A stretch of DNA of 64,000 bases from Muricea muricata (Eukaryota > Cnidaria > Anthozoa > Malacalcyonacea > Plexauridae). The stretch covers positions 18,214,460 through 18,278,459 of the forward strand of contig OY979717.1 in the NCBI GenBank assembly GCA_963855995.1, written 5' to 3'. The number at the start of each line of letters is the position of its first letter. Position 1 is the stretch's first letter. Of the stretch, positions 49,227-59,489 are shown in pieces. Made by a program: the position numbers and the translations under genes. The notes beneath the pieces were generated by a model. That model was not told the DNA's origin. It saw nothing but the letters and a program-made list of their open reading frames with translations, and did not search any database.

Positions 49227-52200
49227 GTAAGTACAATTGATCATTCTACTATAATCCACCCGTCTGTTGACTGTTTTGTGGACCAAGTCCGGGTTCGTGC
49301 TCTTATTGACTCTGGTTCAATGAAATCATTCATTAGTAAGTCTGTTCAGAGAACAATTGACTTTGATGACCTTAACTTAAATAAGTCACAGAAAGAGAAA
49401 TGTGTCTCGATTACAGGACACAATGTAAATATTGAAGGTCATCTACGTAGTACTGTTAAATTTTTAGGATCTCGTCAATTTTTTAATGGCGAATTTTTAG
49501 TTAGTAATGATATACCTTATGAATGTGTCCTTGGCTGGGATTTTATCAGCCAAAATAATTTGTCTCTATGTAAGGATGTTAATTTAGGCAACTACCTGTT
49601 GGTAGGCAAACATGGGGCTACCCCCATCACAAATGCGCAATCGTCTACGACGGCAGATCGGGCAGGTGTAGTTGAGTCGACTCCACAAAGTGTTCAGGTG
49701 GAATCGCCAGTCGGACGTTTGTTGTGTCAATCCCGTTTTCAACGAAACACCGGTGTTTCCTTGGGGGAGAGTGTAATGATTCCACCACGAACCGAAATGA
49801 TTTTAGAGGGGAAATTGGCAAAACGTGCCAACAGTCGGATAGGTTTGATAGAGCCACGTTCTAGTAGCAGCAACGCTGCTAGACAGGGGTTTAGCGTAGC
49901 TCGTGTTGTCGTAAAATCTGACACCAGAACCGTGCCTTTGCGCGTTCTCAATGCGTCTACTAGCCAGATCGAATTGGTTGCTGGCGAAAATTTAGCAGAT
50001 TTTTGTCCTTTGATTGAATCGTGCCTGCCTCAACCCCATGTTTGTGGGGCGGTTGGGAATACAGCAACACCGCAAGTTATTTCGGATAAAATCGAGTCAA
50101 TAATTGACCCGTCGCTACAGGGGAAGGATAGGAGCAAGTTAAAGAATTTGCTACTTGAGTTTTCGGATGTTTTTGACGAACACTTAGGACATACCACCGT
50201 CTTAACACATGAAATTAACACAGGAAATAGCGCGCCAATTAAGCAACATCCTCGCCGCATTCCTTTTGCCCACCGTGAGGAATCTGAGCGACAGATTACT
50301 GACATGCTAGAGAAAGGCGTAATCCGTGAGTCAACAAGTCCTTGGTCTAGTCCCATCATTTTAGTTAAGAAAAACGATGGCGAAATGCGCTTTTGTATTG
50401 ACTATCGGAAGCTCAATTCTGTAACTGTTGGCCACGCGCACCCTTTGCCTCGCGTTGATGATATCTTAGATTCATTAGGAAATGCGCAATATTTTTTGAC
50501 ACTAGACTTGAAAAGCGCCTACTGGCAAATTTCCGTTGACGAAAAAGACCGTCATAAAACTGCTTTTGTCACCCAGCGCGGCTTGTTTGAATTTAATCGG
50601 ATGCCGTTTGGCCTTGTTAACGCACCAACCACTTTTCAAAGAGCCATGGATCTTGTATTAAGTGGCCTTTGTTACGTAGTCTGTTTGTGCTATTTAGATG
50701 ATGTTATTGTTTTTGGTCGTGATTTTGAGGAACATTGCACTAGACTTAAGACAGTCCTAGAGAGATTGCGCTTGCATGGTCTTCGCGTAAAACCTGAGAA
50801 ATGCACAATCGCAGCGCGTCAAGTTTCATTTTTAGGACATGTGGTCTCTGACTCTGGTATCATGCCAGATCCAGCGAAAATTGAAGCTGTCAACAACATT
50901 CCTAGCCCACGCAATATCAAAGATGTACGAAGTTTTCTAGGTCTTGCTGGTTACTACCGTAAATTCATTCCTAGTTTTTCCTCAATCGCAGCGCCATTAT
51001 TACATTTGACGCAAAAAGCAGCGAGCTTTATGTGGACGGATGCATGTGAACAAGCGTTTCAGCGATTAAAACAATTATTATGCTCAGCTCCCATTTTGGC
51101 GTACCCTGATTTTGGCAAAGACTTTGTTTTGCAAACCGACGCGTCTGATTATGGCGTCGGTGCGGTATTGTCGCAACTTGATGATTCAGGACATGAGAAA
51201 GTTATTGCATATGCGTCAAAAGCTCTTACGCCTCGCGAGCAAAAATACTCCACAACGGAGAAAGAAGCGCTTGCGGTTGTCTTTGGTACAGCTCACTTCC
51301 GCGTATACCTTTTAGGTCGCCATTTCAAACTAATTACTGACCACAATGCCTTACGATGGCTGCACACAATGGAAGCTAAGGGTCGTTTAGCGCGTTGGAT
51401 TATGGACTTACAGGAGTTTGATTTTTCAGTAGTTCATCGCGCTGGCCGCATTCATAATAATGCAGACGCGCTGTCGCGCCTAGTACAACCAAAAGTGCCA
51501 GATGGCACCACAAGCACACAGCACGAACAAAACCCAATATTTGTCTCAACAATACGTGTTAAATTGTCAAGTGGGCGCACAGCGGTCGTTAAGTTAGAAA
51601 GCAGTAAGCCACTTATCGTCGATCCAGACGGAGATCTGGTCGATGTTCATGATCATCCTGGCGCTACTTGCACTTCACCTCAGAAGGTCAATCAGATAGA
51701 CGCAATCACATTAAACCCAACTATGAACCTCAGGGACAGTCAACGAGCGGACCCACAACTTGCGTACATTATTGACTTGAAAACACGCAAATTACCTAAG
51801 CCAAATTTAACACAAATTCAGGACCCTGCACTTAAGAAATGGCTTAGGCACTATGACCAATATTTCCTACATGATGAAATCCTACACCGAGCTCTTGGGC
51901 AACGTAGCAGTTCGCATCCACAACATGTCCTATTAGTTCCCTCCGGTCTACAAGACCAGGTTCTCAAATCAGTGCATGATGGGCCTCTAGGTGGTCATCT
52001 GGGTATTACTCGTACGGAGGAAAGGGTCAGAAAACGATTCCATTGGCCTGGTATTCGAAAAACAGTAACCAAACATATTCAGTTGTGCAATGTTTGCAAT
52101 CACAAGAACTCACCAATTAATAGAAACACAGCCCCGTTAGGTCATATTTCAGTTAGTCAACCTTTCACTTTCTGGGCACTGGACTACATGGGACCATTGC

Positions 52201-53141
52201 CAGAAACAAGTCGTGGAAACAAACACATTCTTGTTGTTGTGGATCACTTCACTAAGTGGTGTGAAGTATTTGCAACCCCTGACCAAAAAGCTAGTACAGT
52301 TGCTCCACTTTTAGTAAGTCGCATTTTCTCCCGTTTTGGACCTCCCGCAGTCCTGCACTCAGACCAGGGTCGTAACTTTGAAAGCACACTATTGCACGAA
52401 ATATGTAATTTTATGGGTATCACAAAAACACGTACCACCAGCTATCATCCCCAGTGTGACGGACAAACAGAGCGGCAAAATCGAACTATTCAGGCTATGC
52501 TTTCAGCTTTTGCCTCTAATCGAAGAGATGATTGGGACTTGTGGCTAGACTCAGTAACTTTTGCTTACAATACAAGTAAACATGACGCATTAGGCATTTC
52601 ACCCTATGAAGTAGTTTTTGGTCAGTCACCCAGACTGCCGATTGAATTGGAATTAGGAATGCCTTTGAAAAACCCGTCGACACAGAACGAATACTTAGTT
52701 TCAATTAGGTCGGCCTTTCACGATGTAAGACGCATAGCGGAGGAACATTTGTCAAAAGCATCTGAAAAACAGGCACGGCTCAATCAACCGACGAACCCTT
52801 GGCAACCATTCGAGTCGGGTGAAACAGTCATGTTGAAGCGACCTAAAGGCTGGAAATTAGGAAATAAGTGGGTTGGGCCTTTCAGAATTCTAAAACGGTT
52901 TGGGGTGAACTATAGAATTATTTCTAAGGGAGGAAAGGTCATGGTCGTTCATCATGACCAGCTAAAACATAGCCATATCCCTTTTCAAGTGGGCGAACCG
53001 GTTTGCCCAAGTAGAGAAGTAGGAGAGTTCCAGGTAGTTGATGTTACACCCCCACAACGCGGTATTGACGGTTTTCCTCGTGCTCGGCATGCCAGACTTA
53101 GACAGCGTATTAATCCACCAAACAGATACGGTTATGATTAG
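49176..53141 (+). CDS. Pol polyprotein (protease, RT, RNase H, integrase)
   Basis: Read in the -1 frame from the slippery site; it needs no start codon of its own. The protease has RALIDSGS near 49308. The reverse transcriptase has FCIDYRKLNS (about 50390) and YLDD at 50691-50702. RNase H has TDASD at 51136-51150. The integrase has an HHCC zinc module (51970-52110), a D-D-E triad at 52182, 52362 and 52470 (LDY, SDQG, QTERQN) and a GPF-type module (WVGPFRIL, about 52870). About 1320 codons, uninterrupted, ending 40 bases before the 3' LTR. A GTG-initiated reading from 49278 would cut off the frameshift junction and is not preferred. Confidence 0.95.
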   Translation, partial: FKLLKDGRNVGGDRAHPVSTIDHSTIIHPSVDCFVDQVRVRALIDSGSMKSFISKSVQRTIDFDDLNLNKSQKEKCVSITGHNVNIEGHLRSTVKFLGSRQFFNGEFLVSNDIPYECVLGWDFISQNNLSLCKDVNLGNYLLVGKHGATPITNAQSSTTADRAGVVESTPQSVQVESPVGRLLCQSRFQRNTGVSLGESVMIPPRTEMILEGKLAKRANSRIGLIEPRSSSSNAARQGFSVARVVVKSDTRTVPLRVLNASTSQIELVAGENLADFCPLIESCLPQPHVCGAVGNTATPQVISDKIESIIDPSLQGKDRSKLKNLLLEFSDVFDEHLGHTTVLTHEINTGNSAPIKQHPRRIPFAHREESERQITDMLEKGVIRESTSPWSSPIILVKKNDGEMRFCIDYRKLNSVTVGHAHPLPRVDDILDSLGNAQYFLTLDLKSAYWQISVDEKDRHKTAFVTQRGLFEFNRMPFGLVNAPTTFQRAMDLVLSGLCYVVCLCYLDDVIVFGRDFEEHCTRLKTVLERLRLHGLRVKPEKCTIAARQVSFLGHVVSDSGIMPDPAKIEAVNNIPSPRNIKDVRSFLGLAGYYRKFIPSFSSIAAPLLHLTQKAASFMWTDACEQAFQRLKQLLCSAPILAYPDFGKDFVLQTDASDYGVGAVLSQLDDSGHEKVIAYASKALTPREQKYSTTEKEALAVVFGTAHFRVYLLGRHFKLITDHNALRWLHTMEAKGRLARWIMDLQEFDFSVVHRAGRIHNNADALSRLVQPKVPDGTTSTQHEQNPIFVSTIRVKLSSGRTAVVKLESSKPLIVDPDGDLVDVHDHPGATCTSPQKVNQIDAITLNPTMNLRDSQRADPQLAYIIDLKTRKLPKPNLTQIQDPALKKWLRHYDQYFLHDEILHRALGQRSSSHPQHVLLVPSGLQDQVLKSVHDGPLGGHLGITRTEERVRKRFHWPGIRKTVTKHIQLCNVCNHKNSPINRNTAPLGHISVSQPFTFWALDYMGPLPETSRGNKHILVVVDHFTKWCEVFATPDQKASTVAPLLVSRIFSRFGPPAVLHSDQGRNFESTLLHEICNFMGITKTRTTSYHPQCDGQTERQNRTIQAMLSAFASNRRDDWDLWLDSVTFAYNTSKHDALGISPYEVVFGQSPRLPIELELGMPLKNPSTQNEYLVSIRSAFHDVRRIAEEHLSKASEKQARLNQPTNPWQPFESGETVMLKRPKGWKLGNKWVGPFRILKRFGVNYRIISKGGKVMVVHHDQLKHSHIPFQVGEPVCPSREVGEFQVVDVTPPQRGIDGFPRARHARLRQRINPPNRYGYD

Positions 53142-53166
53142 ATCAATGTCCTCGGGACGAGAACAT

Positions 53167-53181
53167 AGAGAAGGAGGATAG
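53167..53181 (+). promoter_or_regulatory. Polypurine tract
   Basis: AGAGAAGGAGGATAG lies directly before the 3' LTR, the expected place for plus-strand priming. Confidence 0.65.
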
Positions 53182-53431
53182 TGTAACGGATATTTAATAA
53201 TAACTGAACTAAATCCAGAGTGAAAATGGACGGAATTCAAAGTGTAAATGTGTGAATAGATAACTAGCCGCGGATGCAGCTGCATCCGCGGATGTCAAAG
53301 AATAGCTCACTAAATAATTAAAGGAAGGATAACGCCCTTGTGACAGAAATTATAAATATGGAATGTAAAATGTAATAAAGCTAAGTTGGATCTAGATTGC
53401 GTTGTGTATTGTGTTAGCTCGGCTCGTTACA
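53182..53431 (+). repeat. 3' LTR of the gypsy element
   Basis: 250 bases, no difference from the 5' LTR found by reading. The 24-base palindrome is at 53268-53291. Confidence 0.95.
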
Positions 53432-53435
53432 TATT

Positions 53436-54668
53436 GATTGCATTGCAAAGATGAAATGGCAATGTAACTTGCTTGATAAAATTTCTCTTGCTCTACTTGT
53501 CATTCAACTTGATTAGATATGTAAATTAAACAACTATAACATCACGGCTCGTATCTTTGAAATTGCTAATTCTGTAGCATAAGACAACTAGAAATAACTA
53601 AAACTACGCTGTATGGTGTATAAACGGCGATTAAACGCTTGGTCTCCGCATTTTTGTGCGGAATTCGGTCGATTAGGTTGCAAGTTGATGGTGCTTTTCG
53701 AAAAGTTGTTATGCACTGTGATGTCAATAATTGTATAATTTGCATATCGAATCTCTTTCTCTCTTTCTCATACAATACGTGCATGCAGTCATTCACCGTA
53801 TATTTGGTGCTACAATGTTCCTGTGTTTATTGTGCCGATCAATACTACACATTTCAATAGGCCCTTAATTATATGCTAAATAGTGTGTCATATGCGTGAG
53901 GTTGAACTGTGTGTTGGGGAGTATTGCTATTATATACGATGGATTATACAGTTTATTAAAATAATTGTTAATAACTTATTTAATCGTGGTTTGTTCAACA
54001 TATTGCCTGAAGCATCGCTCAAAATCACAATGTAACCTACTTGGTAGAATATTTCTCTAACTCCCTTTTCGAGATATTCGATTTGATTGGGTATTCCAAT
54101 TCCACAACTTATGGCATCAGTGCAGAATAACTTTTCAAAAACCATCATTAACTTGCAACGTAATCGACCTTTATTACATGAGTATAGAGATTTATTCATC
54201 GATAAGGCTGTGCGTAATAATCGTTCCAAATTTGCAATAGCCAATCGGCATCAAGAACGATAAAATTTCACTTGGTGAGAAATCATCGTTCACGGCCTTT
54301 GATTGGACGAACGATATTTTTTCACTAGTGAAAATTTATCGTTCAGTGTTCTGATTGGCTGACCCGAACGTGCAACACCTGCTCGCAGGCTAGTGTAAAC
54401 ATGGAGTCTGATTTTACAAGTATTTTTTAACTCACCGAAAAGAGAGATTTAAGACAATTTCACTGATAAAACAACCACCTAAAATCATAACGACGACATT
54501 CGTGGCCTCATTAACTTGAAATAAACCTCATGGTTTCATTTTCAGCAAGAAAACAAAGCAATAAATGGTAAGAAATTCCATTTTAATATTTTGCTTGAGT
54601 ATTTGTTTTTGTCAGTAAGATATATCCGTATCTTTATACACTCATCTTTATACTCATATAATAAACAA
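53436..54668. other. No gene seen, old repeat pieces
   Basis: Two loosely similar stretches in the same orientation (53440-53520 and 54010-54100, both with AATGTAAC.T.CTTG and GATTTGATT-like blocks) suggest remnants of one repeat family. ORFs are short. Confidence 0.4.
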
Positions 54669-54822
54669 ATTACTTCATGGTTGGTTCGTTTGTACGATTT
54701 TTATTATTCACTCGTTGTGAAGGATCGCTAAACTCACTCGTTCGCTGCGCTCACTCGTTCGTTTAACGATCCTTCACAACTCGTGAATAAAAATCGTACG
54801 CACTCACCAACCATGAAGTAAT
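54669..54822. mobile_element. Palindromic foldback element (154 bp)
   Basis: ATTACTTCATGGTTGGT, GTACGATTTTTATT.TTCAC and GTGAAGGATCG on the left are mirrored by CGATCCTTCAC, GTGAATAAAAATCGTAC and ACCAACCATGAAGTAAT on the right. The centre, CGTTCGCTGCGCTCACTCG, forms the loop. Confidence 0.8.
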
Positions 54823-54935
54823 CTCTATATTCCGCACAAAACTGCAGAGGCTAACGGCAGAGAATACCGCGCGCGTACACTGCGCAGTTTCAGTACTGCA
54901 AAAAATGCATTTTTGGACTTGAGTTATTTTAACAC

Positions 54936-55465
54936 ATATTTTTGGGTAACATGCTTGGTTTACTCATTTAAAGTGCAATGTTACTCAATTGTATTGAGTA
55001 AAAGTGTTAACGTAAAGACCTGAGTAAACTGGCTTGAGTAAATATTATTATTTACGCAAAAACCGATGAGTAAATTTAATCAAACGGTCACGTTGTGTTT
55101 TTTTACTCACAACTCTTGAGTAATGTTCTGTCTTTTGAGTAAAATTGATTTTCTACTCTTACGAAGAGTAAATATGGATGATTTTACTCAAAGATGTGTA
55201 AATGCAAAACGTTACACATCGTGTGTAAGCGTGTCAAGTTGCTCAACATCTAAGTAACTTTGAGTAATTTTATGAGAGTGCGTGCTTTACTCATTCGCTT
55301 GAGTAAATACTACCATTTAGGCGAATATGAATGAGTAAATTTACTCAAAGCGTTGTGTTGTATATTTTTACTCACAAATCTTGAGTAAAGTTCCAACTTC
55401 TGAGTAAAATGGATTTCCTTTATTTATGAAGAGTAAATAATATTAAGAGTAAATTCTCACCAATG
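54936..55465. repeat. Dense GAGTAAA/TTTACTC array, left block
   Basis: At least 20 copies of GAGTAA(A) or TTTACTC, on both strands, are scattered with irregular spacing, often as facing pairs such as TTTACTCAC...TTGAGTAA. Two longer segments repeat within it, for example ATGAGTAAATTTA.TCAAA near 55068 and 55330. Confidence 0.8.
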
Positions 55466-56670
55466 CATGGCAAAGACAGGCTATATAGTTATTCATTCAA
55501 ATTCCGTTTTAAAGCATGTGGTATCCGGTTCTATTCCCTGCTATTAGTTGCGCATTAGACTTTCAGCCTCTTATTCTTCGCTATGTCGAAGGTCTGAAAT
55601 GATGTCACTATAAACTAAATAATTTGAGTTTATTGGTGATATATAATTTGCAAATTCTTTACTGATCATCCCATGTACGCAGAGCCTCAAATCTGTCCTA
55701 ATATGAACTCATTGGTAGGAACTCATATGAACTTATTGTTTATGGTTCTATGCAAGTTGTAGATATCTATTTTACGACTAGCTGTTGGAAAGTTAGAAGA
55801 CTTTTCAAACAAATATCCCGGTTTTTTTTGCACAAATTGTTTATCAATGGCACCAATTGGTATATTTGCCAACAGTAAGCATATGATATCCGGTGTTAAT
55901 CCCTGCTAATCCTTGCCATTATTTGCGCGTTAGAATAAGACGTAATATGACGTGAAATCGCCGCGCGGGCTGTTCAAATTTCATTTGATGCACACGCCTG
56001 TGGTCATTTTTGAACTATCGGTGCTGAGTACGGAGTAACTTACACCACAAAAGTTTCATTATATTTTACGTCGAAGATAGTAGAGACTGTACAAGACGTG
56101 AAGGCTTGGTTAGTGAAGAAAGGTTTTGAAGGTTATTGCGAAGAGGTTTTGAAGGTATTGTGAAGATTATTTTCGGTTTACTAATGAACAAATAACAACG
56201 CGGTTCATGTCGCGCCGGCGGCCCTCTGAATACAGTTGATTGTGGATTCGATTTGCTTTGCTATTTAGGAACTTGGCATTTTTATAAACCTTTCAGGATT
56301 GCCAGTACTAATAACAGTTTGTTCAAAGCACATTCATACAGTGTTAAGGTTACAAAAAGGCCAAAAAGCGCGCACTGTAGCATTTCAACTGATCTACATG
56401 ACGCAGGCATTTACTAACAGTCAAATCAAAGTTTACATGCTGCGCTGATCGTCCTTACACACTTTTCTACATTGTAGCGTAGATCAGCGGTCCTAAAAAT
56501 TTACATATTTCAATTAGTAGGAAAAAAACTGGCGTGTGCTGTGCCTTACATGTGGTTCGAAGTTCAAACCTACCAAACGCATTTCTTTGTAATGCAATAT
56601 CTTTATACCACCATGTTTCCATTGCGTTTAATATTTACCGCATTTTGCTATACCTTATTTTGTGTCATAG

Positions 56671-56880
56671 ATAACGGAATCGATGGCGAGGCGTTAGTTG
56701 CTCTAACGGAGAGGGCAGTTGAGATCCTTATATAAAAATAGGCCCGAGAATGAGATTTCTCAAAGCATTGGAGGAGCTGAAATCTTTTCGTGTGACCGAG
56801 ACTCAAGGAAAGAGAAAAATTCCGGAAGATAGCGAAGATGACGACAAACGTAGTGACAATTACGACCATCCAAACGAGAT
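56671..56880 (+). pseudogene. SAM-domain exon, frameshifted
   Basis: Acceptor TTTTGTGTCATAG precedes 56671 and donor GTAAGT follows 56880. The frame reads NGIDGEALVALTERAVEIL, the second half of a SAM domain, then hits TAA near 56735. One frame over, KIGPRMRFLKALEELKS continues the last SAM helix, followed by an acidic Lys-rich tail. The two pieces abut, so a small indel broke the frame. The first half of the SAM domain is not found upstream. I recall this SAM module heading a large uncharacterised family in cnidarians. Confidence 0.65.
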
Positions 56881-57189
56881 GTAAGTATTTTGGAATTAAT
56901 GTAACTAATTTTTTTCCAGCAAAGTAAAGCAAAATGTAAGTCTCCCGCTAGTATAGGAGCCTTATATTGAAAACCTTACTAGCCACGTTTTATGCGTCAT
57001 TTCCGTCAGGTTTAAAATCGTCGCATTTTTTGACATCTAAATGGATCTAATATGACATTCTAAACTATTGAACTTTGACCAAAACGCAACTGATAAAAAA
57101 GGAGGTATCTGTAAAATAAAATATGATTTTCAATAAATATATACAATGCGGCATACGCGAAAAATTGTTTTAGTATAATCACTAGCAAG

Positions 57190-57729
57190 AAAGTTTATTC
57201 CCCTATAATGCGGTTATCTAGAAAACGCGGGTAATTGAGATTTTTTATATACAGAGTATATCTCTGCTATTTTTTACCAATGTATATTTCTGTATTCTTG
57301 CACTTTAAAGAGCTGCTGTGCAAGTGTCGCCATAAGCGGCCTTTCGCCGGCACCCCTTTCTGGTAGCTGACTTAGCTCGGTGGCCTGACATTGGGGACTT
57401 GTATAGAAATACATATAGATGCATGAACAGGGCTACCATGCAGTATTACTGATAGAAAGTTTATTCTCCTATATAAGTGCATGTATGCAATAATCATGAA
57501 GTTCATTGAGATTTTTTATATCACAGAGTATATCACTGCTATTTTTTAACAATGTACATTTCTATATTCGCGCACTTTAAAGTGTTGCTGTGCAAGTGTC
57601 GCCACAAGCGGCCTTTCGCCGGCACCCCTTTCTGGTAGCTGACTTAGCTCGGCGGCCTGACATTGGGGGCTTGTATAGAAATATATATATAAATGCATGG
57701 ACAGGGCTACCATGCAGTATTACTGATAC
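57190..57729. repeat. Tandem duplication, unit about 265 bp
   Basis: AGTTTATTC.CCTATA ... GCGGCCTTTCGCCGGCACCC ... GGGCTACCATGCAGTATTAC occurs at 57190-57449 and again at 57453-57729, with moderate divergence. The second copy ends where the kinase-like ORF begins. Confidence 0.85.
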
Positions 57730-58498
57730 CAACAAGGGAGGAATCATGCAAATTAGTCCAGGACTATCGTGAAAATAGTGAGATTGGAAAAGGAAAGTTC
57801 GGTTCGGTTGTTTTAAAGAAATTTCGTGGCACTCCTGTAGCTGTGAAGTATTTTCATGAAACCACGTCAGTTAAAATGGTTGAAAGGGAAGCACAATTCC
57901 TACAACAGTGCTCGCATTTGAATTTACCTATCATCTTCGGCATGCATAGTAAAACATTCCCCTATTTCATTGTTACACAAGCTTACGGAAACGATGAACT
58001 ATCAATGTCTACAACCCTGTATGACGCAATCAAAGGAGGTGCCGTGTCGATTTCAAATTTTAAACCTGAGGAATTGCTTCATGTAGTTTTACAATTAGTG
58101 GAAGCTTTATCTTACATTCACGAGAAGAACATTCTTCATAATGACATAAAATCTGATAATATTGTTCTCGCAAAAAATGGAGATTTTCGAACGCCTATCT
58201 TAATTGATTTTGGAAAGGCGTGTCTGTTTGCTGAGGTTAAAAGAAAAGTTCTGAGCGAAAAAGGGCAGAAGATTTACAGAGATAACCACTCCCATATTAC
58301 CCCAGAAGTTGTGAACGGAACACAGCCCCCAGCATCAAGAGTGATGTATATTCAACTATTGTCGTTTTCTGTCAACTGTACAGAGAAAACAAAGTGAAAA
58401 CAGTAAAAGAGCTTGCAAGGAAATGTTTACAAGATTTTCCTTTGCGATGCAGTAGTTCTGAACTCCTAAAAATGATTCAATGTTTGCAAAAATTGTAG
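57693..58498 (+). pseudogene. Protein-kinase-like sequence, frameshifted
   Basis: The frame reads a protein kinase: glycine loop GKGKFGSV, VAVKYF lysine, a helix-C glutamate (EREAQFL), catalytic loop HNDIKSDN, and IDFGKA. HND replaces the usual HRD, which I recall as normal in a kinase family expanded in cnidarians. After HITPEVVNGTQPPAS the frame breaks near 58340: the expected SDVYS lies one frame over and runs on through KVKTVKELARKCL to a TAG at 58498. The YSFG segment is also shortened, so there was probably a deletion. The N-terminal 25 residues lie in the tandem repeat and may not be coding; AAATTAGTCCAG at 57761 is a possible acceptor. Confidence 0.7.
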
Positions 58499-58631
58499 CT
58501 TATACATAATAAAATGCAAATTGGTGGATATTTTTAAATTTGTATATAATAGTATAAGAGCAAATCAACGAGTTGCCTATAATACATTACGGACATTACA
58601 TCACAACGTTTTTCTTTTTCTTTCTTCCTAG

Positions 58632-58938
58632 ACATTCATCGCCTTTTCCAGTTATCTTTGCGTGTGGCACTTTAGACGCGATTTCGAACTTGTACATTGT
58701 GGCAGACTACCAAGTCCTATTCAAAGTCGAAGGACGAATCGTCGAAGCTGTTGTGTCTTTGTTCGCGTGCTACTATATAGTCATGATAGAGTACTACCCG
58801 AAATCCTTAAAAAAATTATTTATTTATATGCAGAGATGTCTTTTCAACATTTCTGATTCTGGGAAGTTACCTACCTGCGTAATGACATTTATCAATAATA
58901 TAAGACATTTTTCCAATAAGCTGGCACCTGCTTTATAA
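58632..58938 (+). pseudogene. C-terminal exon of an uncharacterised SAM-associated family
   Basis: Acceptor TTTCTTTCTTCCTAG ends at 58631. The open frame reads PFPVIFACGTLDAISNLYIV, then LFKVEGRIVEAVVSLFACYY, then EYYPKSLKKLFIYMQRCLFN, and stops at 58938. I recall the pattern (I.CG......Y.I....V.F.......AV..L.A.YY....EYP) as the C-terminus of uncharacterised SAM-domain proteins of cnidarians and other animals. It may be the 3' end of the gene whose SAM exon lies at 56671. Whether it is still expressed is unknown, given the broken upstream exon. Confidence 0.5.
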
Positions 58939-59119
58939 CGAGTGCGAAACCGTTAGCGACGGCGCGATCTGAGATCATGTATAATATATATGAGTGACAC
59001 TATATAAAGTGACTTACAATTCACACACTTAAACTTCAATTTGTATAACAGTTATCAATACAATCTATTTTTGTTCATGATAGCACAATGCTTTTGTATG
59101 TATACTCGTGTTTGAGGCT

Positions 59120-59470
59120 TACTCACAAATTTGAGTAATCCTTACACGCTGATTTGAGTTGTTTTGACTCATCGTTTTGAGTAAGACCGATATTTCACGC
59201 ACAGTGAGTAAAAATCTCTTTTTACTCGCGTTTTAGGTGTCACTGTGGACGCATTTTGTTTTACTCAAAAAATTGAGTTATTTAACTCGCCTATTTGAGT
59301 AAAAATTTTATTCTACACATGGCGAGTAAAATTTTCAGTTTACTCGCATTTCAGGTGTCACTGTGGACGCATTCTGTTTTACTCAAATATTTGAGTTTTT
59401 TTAACACACAATTTAGGTGTTATTGTGGACGCATTTTTTACTCAAAAATTTGAGTTGAAACTACACATGC
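59120..59470. repeat. GAGTAAA/TTTACTC array with tandem units, right block
   Basis: Contains many TTTACTC and GAGTAA motifs and three partly tandem units with GGTGTCACTGTGGACGCATT (near 59236, 59353) and GGTGTTATTGTGGACGCATT (near 59413), each followed by TTTACTCAAA..TTGAGTT. Confidence 0.8.
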
Positions 59471-59489
59471 TTTTTTTGCATCTTGTTGT

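Larger units (their letters stand above)
48054..53431 (+). mobile_element. Complete Ty3/gypsy LTR retrotransposon, 5.38 kb
   Basis: Two 250-base LTRs (48054-48303 and 53182-53431), identical as far as I can read them, begin TGTAACG and end GTTACA. TATT flanks both sides (48050-48053 and 53432-53435), a 4-bp target duplication. Gag and pol are both open. A primer-binding-like TGGTGGCAGCGG starts at 48307, and a purine run AGAGAAGGAGGATAG precedes the 3' LTR. Order protease, reverse transcriptase, RNase H, integrase identifies the Ty3/gypsy group. LTR identity and intact ORFs mark a very recent insertion that may still be active. Confidence 0.97.

Noticed and set aside
49278..53141. Pol starting at a GTG at 49278
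   Set aside because: The frame is open back to the slippery heptamer at 49176, and gag-pol fusion by -1 shift explains expression without a non-ATG start.
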